From positions 206,085 through 270,084 of the forward strand of contig QANZ01026932.1 in assembly GCA_003254925.1 (NCBI GenBank): a stretch of DNA of 64,000 nucleotides. The letters are read 5' to 3'. This stretch comes from Chamaecrista fasciculata (Eukaryota > Streptophyta > Magnoliopsida > Fabales > Fabaceae). The notes under the pieces were generated by a model that saw only the letters and a list, made by a program, of their open reading frames with translations, ran no database searches and was not told the origin of the DNA. A program made the translations under genes and the position numbers. Below, piece by piece: positions 59,657 to 64,000 of the stretch (positions are counted from its first letter, which is position 1; every line of letters starts with the position of its first letter).

Positions 59657-61760
59657 GTGATTCCCTTTTGCGTTAATTGCTGGGAGTTTTGCCTTGCGTC
59701 TTTCATCCATAGTCATCATCATACTACATCTAAATCTATTGGTTTAATCTCTCTCTCTCTCCCCCCTCCTTCTCTGTTTTGGACAATTTTTTTCTTCGTG
59801 TTCTTGTATGTGTTCGTTTAGATCGTATTTTTTTTCCCCAATCAAAAAGATGTAATTTCAATTGTTTGCCCAATATGTGTAATAATCTCAAATTGAAGGA
59901 AAGTTCACAATTTTATATTATAGTGTATTTCAGTGAACTTATGTAGCTCTTTGAATGTTTGAGTTTCATTTAAGATCAAACAAAATGCGAGTTACTCAAG
60001 AAGAAAAAATGAATTGACCAACTGCGATTTGGTGTGGCTCAGCTGTTTTATTTGCTGAATTCACAATTCACATCATTATTTTAGAGTTTCTAAAATCTAG
60101 TTGGTTACTTACGGCTCCTAAAAGAAAAATTCCCCTCTTAGCCACGAACCCACAAATGTACCTGAAGTAGCGTAATAATTCTTTACCCCACTTCTTTTGA
60201 CACCATTGTTGGCCTGGACTGAGCTCAGCCTCACAATCCCATAGTTAATCGTAGGCTTTGTGGGAGGCAACTATCCTTGTGGTTATCATCCTCACTGACT
60301 TATACCCTTTATCTTTGAACTTATTCTTTCATAGATTTGAGTCCTCTAGCTCCATTTTTTTTTTTCAGTGAACAAATCTGTTGAATGTTGATGTCTTACA
60401 TCAGTAAGATTTGAACCTTTTGTCGTATGATTTGAAGTGGTGGGCCCTTGAGCCCAACAAATAAAAGCCCATAGCGAAAGAGTACAATAATCTGCTAGGT
60501 CACAGTCACACCATAACATTACAGGTGGATCTCACCAACCCTTGTATTTGGATTGTGGAGCAAAGCAACAAGCATGTTGCATGTTGTGAAAGAATTAATT
60601 GGACCCATGTGGCTGTTTGTGATTGGTATGTTTCAACCGTTGCATAATAATATCTGTGGCTTCACATTCTTACTCCTTTCCCAAGTTTCATCACTCATGA
60701 GTCATGAGTCATGAGTCATGAGTCATACTCTTCTTTTCTTAATGGATCTTTGGCTTATTCATTTTAACAGTTTACCAAGATTAATTACATTTGAGTAACA
60801 TTTAATCCTATTTAAGTAGGATATCATCACAAGAGTTGCAAGATTCGGAACCTTTAATTAAGTTAAAAAAAATAGCTTACTACCTATTAACTAGCGACAG
60901 ACTTTTAAATAAAGCACAGTTCGGCAGAGGATTAATCATTGGCCTGTCGGGTTGAGGGATACTTTAGGCAACTAAAAAGAGTAGCCTACTGCGTGGACAC
61001 CTAAGTCCTAACATGGAAATCCCAAAGTAAGTCATTTAAAATTTTTAATGAACTAAATCGAACAGATATAATTAGAAATATATTTATATATGAACATATA
61101 TAGTTTCACTTTTCAAGTAAAGTTACAATGAACAACCATGCATGCTTGTTGTATGACTCAGTTTGCGCTGGCATAGGTCACACAACTCATAAGCATGTGG
61201 AGTATTAATGTTGTTTCAATTCAATCTCTGATCACTTGTAATCTTGAAACTGTGGATGAACTGTCTGTATATATTTGTATATATAAATATAATGCCCATC
61301 TGTAATTGCTTCTGCTTTATCTTACTGTCAACTTTCACTTTTCTAGCTCTTTTTCCTCTGCACATGTTAGATTTCTTACATACCAGTTTAAATATATTCG
61401 ATCGCTTCCAATTAGTCCTATCTAATTAGTACTAAATTATTAATAACACCATGACTATGTATATATATATATATATAATTTTCATTTGTCTATCTCCACA
61501 GTTTATCATATTATCTGTTCACATCAGAAAATCTATATGATCAAATAACAGATTGCATCATCTACAATATTTATTCCAGTTTCTATTCACATCTATTTAG
61601 TCAATTAACGTGGAAGAATGAAAAATTATCTATCTCACTATGAAAGTTTATATGGACCGAATTGGAACTAGACCTTTCTCTATTTTGGCCCATAAATAAA
61701 ATCTGGAGATAGCATTGGGCTTTCATTCTCTACTTCTAAGAATGTCCATCATTATAATTT
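59657..61760. other. 3' region of SAM synthetase and AT-rich intergenic DNA
   Basis: The 3' UTR is CT-rich near 59740-59775. No further gene is recognised. An ATGAGTC tandem repeat is listed separately. Confidence 0.6.
60690..60726. repeat. Tandem ATGAGTC repeat
   Basis: The heptamer CATGAGT is repeated about five times head to tail, creating a row of overlapping TGAGTCA sites, the palindromic GCN4/AP-1-type bZIP site. Confidence 0.85.
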
Positions 61761-61761
61761 T

Positions 61762-62998
61762 GGAATAAATTTAAGGACTAAAAAGTAGAATTTCTTTTTT
61801 AATTTTAGTATTGCACTTTGACTAAAGTTATATATAAGAAATTATAGGTATTGTGTCACTAAATTTAGTGAATCTTGCTTCAATCCAAAAACTTTTCATA
61901 AATGGATTGTCGGGTTCTATCTAGCACGTCCCACCCGACACTATTTATGAAAAGTTTTTATTTAAAACGTAAAAAAAGGAAAAAAGAAGTGAAAGGAGAC
62001 ATCTTGCCACTATCAATATACATTTTCCTCACAATTTTTTGTCTAGACTATAGCGCCAAACCCGTGCAATGCAGGGTAAGTTCAACTCATATAATTGTTA
62101 TATAAATGAATATATATAAACTTTGTAATATGATACTAAACAATATATATGTGTAGCACAAAAAAGATTCGTAACACAAAATAAACTGCTCATGAGCTAA
62201 CCCAAGCATACCATAAATAGTTGATGTTTGCAAAAAAAAAAATCATGGACCAAGATGTATATTTTCAATATTTATGGACTAAATCATAGTTTTGGAATAA
62301 ATTTAAGGACTAAAAAGTAGGCTTTCTTTTTCAATTTTAGTATTGCACTTTGACTAAAGTTATATATAAGAAACTATAGGTTTTGTGCCACTAAATTTGG
62401 TAAATCTTGCTTCAATCCAAAAACTTTCCACAAATGGAGTGCTGGGTTCTAGCCGACACGTCCCGGCTAGAACCCGACACTCTATTTATGGAAAGTTTTT
62501 ATTTAAAACGTAAAAAAAGGGAAAAAAAAAATTAAAAGGAGGCTTCTTGCCACTACCGATATACATTTTCCTCACAATTTTTTGTATAAACTATAGCGCC
62601 AAACTCGTGCAATACACGGTAAACTTAACTCATATAATTGTTATATAAATGGATAGATATAAACTTTGTAATATGATACTAAGTAATATATATGTGTAGC
62701 ACAAAAAATATTCGTAACACAAAATAAACTGCTCATGAGCTAACCCAAACAGACCATAAATAGTTGATGTTTGCAAAAAAAAAAATCATGGACCAAGATG
62801 TATATTTTTAATATTTTAGGACTAAATCATAGTTTTGGAATAAATTTAAGGACTAAAAAGTAGGCTTTCTTTTTCAATTTTAGTATTGCACTTTGACTAA
62901 AGTTATATATAAGAAACTATAGGTTTTGTGCCACTAAATTTGGTAAATCTTGCTTCAATCCAAAAACTTTCCACAAATGGAGTGCTGGGTTCTAGCCG
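61762..62998. repeat. Tandem array of about 535-bp units with an internal hairpin
   Basis: The phrase GGAATAAATTTAAGGACTAA recurs at 61762, 62294 and 62837, giving units of 532 and 543 bases and a third truncated unit. Each complete unit holds a hairpin: AAAAACTTTCC...GGGTTCTAGCCG paired with CGGCTAGAACCC...GGAAAGTTTTT (62425-62500 in unit 2; unit 1 at 61888-61965 is diverged). Unit 3 stops in the hairpin at N 62999. No protein is encoded. Confidence 0.85.
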
Positions 62999-63551
62999 NT
63001 ACAAAAGACTTGGGCTTATAATAAATCTATCCACTAACTAGTTGAGACTTCATTTGTTTGCCATGTCTTGTGTCTTTTTCATATTTTCAAGACTCAAAAT
63101 TTTAAAGTTTATTAGTATAACTTTACTCAAAATTAGTTTCGTATCAATTGAAAATGTAAGTTTTTTTTTTTTGTAATTTCTTTACATGTATTTTTCACTA
63201 AAAACAATTTCTATATTAGCCGGTAACGTTTATTCATTCGACCCAAAAAAACAATTAACGTTTATTCGTTATGTGTATATGTGACTATGTGAGTGTGACC
63301 CAGCCATTCATATTTCTTCACTCTGAATATCTTTCTTCTCTGGGAAGTCAACCAAAGAATAAAGAATACTCACAGATGACAGAACGTTCTGTTCTGTGTT
63401 CAAAGAATTCATTTTGTATTGTGTTCTTTCGTTGTTCACCACTCTTACGCTTCATTCCTTTATCCTTTGTAAGAAAACATAAGGAGGGCACAGTCACAGA
63501 ATTCTTTGAAAAGGTGACATTTTTATTCTCAAAACCACCTTATTATTATGG

Positions 63552-63703
63552 GTAAATTGCAATTTGGTACCCTGTGGTTAGGGGCGTTTCCCCTTTAGTA
63601 CCCTGAAAGAAAAATTTTTGCATTGTGGTACCCCGTGGTTTGCTCCGTTAGCGATTTGGTACCCTGAGGTTTTTTTCTGTTAGGATTTAACGGCAAATGT
63701 TAG
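63552..63703. mobile_element. Third, divergent copy of the GGTACC foldback MITE family, left part only
   Basis: Starts GGGTAAATTGCAATTTGGTA and continues with TTTGGTACCCTGAGG and CCCCGTGGTTTGCTCCGTTA modules related to the 32813 family. It is broken off at the N at 63704. The right arm is not seen before the window ends. Confidence 0.6.
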
Positions 63704-64000
63704 NGGTTTGTTCAATCTCTTTAGATTGTTGGTTTTTCAACTTCACTGTGAATTTGTGACTAGTTTGTGACTGTGTTCTGTGCGTTTATTTGGTTTCTTT
63801 GCTTGTTTGGTTATTTGCCCTTTTCTGGGTTTCCTCCAGTTTCTAAGGAAATCATGGGAATTTCAGAAATCGGAGTGTTGGGTATTTGAAAATCTTAATC
63901 CTTCTGTCAAGTGTTATTATAGAAACAGACATATATAACTCCGAGAAGTATTGATTATCTGAGTTTTTCTGTTGGAATTTATTTCACAAAAAAATATATT

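Noticed and set aside
58502-59722. Long minus-strand frames opposite SAM synthetase
   Set aside because: Antisense shadows of a GC-biased, highly conserved coding sequence.
61762-62998. Tandem units considered as a CRISPR-like array
   Set aside because: Units are over 500 bases without short repeat/spacer structure and the DNA is plant nuclear.
1-64000. DPMS3 (At1g48140), expected between PER1 and SRP19 by gene order
   Set aside because: No frame resembling it was seen in the window, so it is not annotated.

Overview
This is plant nuclear DNA, almost certainly from a dicot and probably a rosid. The genes are rich in introns and the sequence between them is AT-rich. There are many foldback MITEs, (CCCTAAA)-type repeats and AT microsatellites, and every recognisable protein has a plant-type family assignment. 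Three N runs or spots (9805-10009, 43873-44818, and single Ns at 52522, 62999 and 63704) mark assembly gaps or uncertain bases. I could not name the species from sequence alone.

Layout, left to right: an importin-beta family gene on the minus strand that runs off the left edge (visible CDS 440-8479); a minus-strand tRNA-Ala(UGC) just behind its promoter; a 2-kb block of ATCTC-rich repeats; a seed-type 1-Cys peroxiredoxin, PER1 (11864-12916, +); a 2.1-kb solo LTR and a foldback MITE; a secreted WAK-like galacturonan-binding protein without kinase (16616-17984, +); an intergenic stretch with a LINE scrap; a 2,200-residue KIN-12 phragmoplast kinesin of POK1 type (22156-34038, +); a CAMTA calmodulin-binding transcription factor (35599-42093, -) convergent with it; a repeat-rich gap region; SRP19 (46526-47657, -); a two-MATH-domain TRAF-like protein (50000-51939, +); an ATG8h/i-type autophagy gene (52148-54075, -) convergent with it; a long AT-rich intergenic region; S-adenosylmethionine synthetase with an intronless CDS and an intron in its 5' leader (58475-59656, +); and a tandem hairpin repeat region to the right edge.

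The genes do not form one pathway. They matter as a gene-order block. Importin-like, WAK-like, POK1, TRAF-like and SAM synthetase are, from memory, the same order as Arabidopsis At3g17340-At3g17390. PER1 and SRP19 are neighbours on Arabidopsis chromosome 1 (At1g48130, At1g48160), the duplicate of that chromosome 3 segment. The window therefore looks like the unduplicated ancestral order from which Arabidopsis kept complementary subsets. CAMTA and ATG8 are the genes in the window that I cannot place in either Arabidopsis segment.

The other main theme is MITE activity: at least eight foldback elements of several families. Five have recognisable 9- or 10-bp target duplications (four of them perfect), pointing to Mutator-type transposition. 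Four elements sit inside introns of host genes. I found no evidence of a wholly new system. Exon limits were set by reading splice sites and checking phase by hand, so the few weak sites are flagged.
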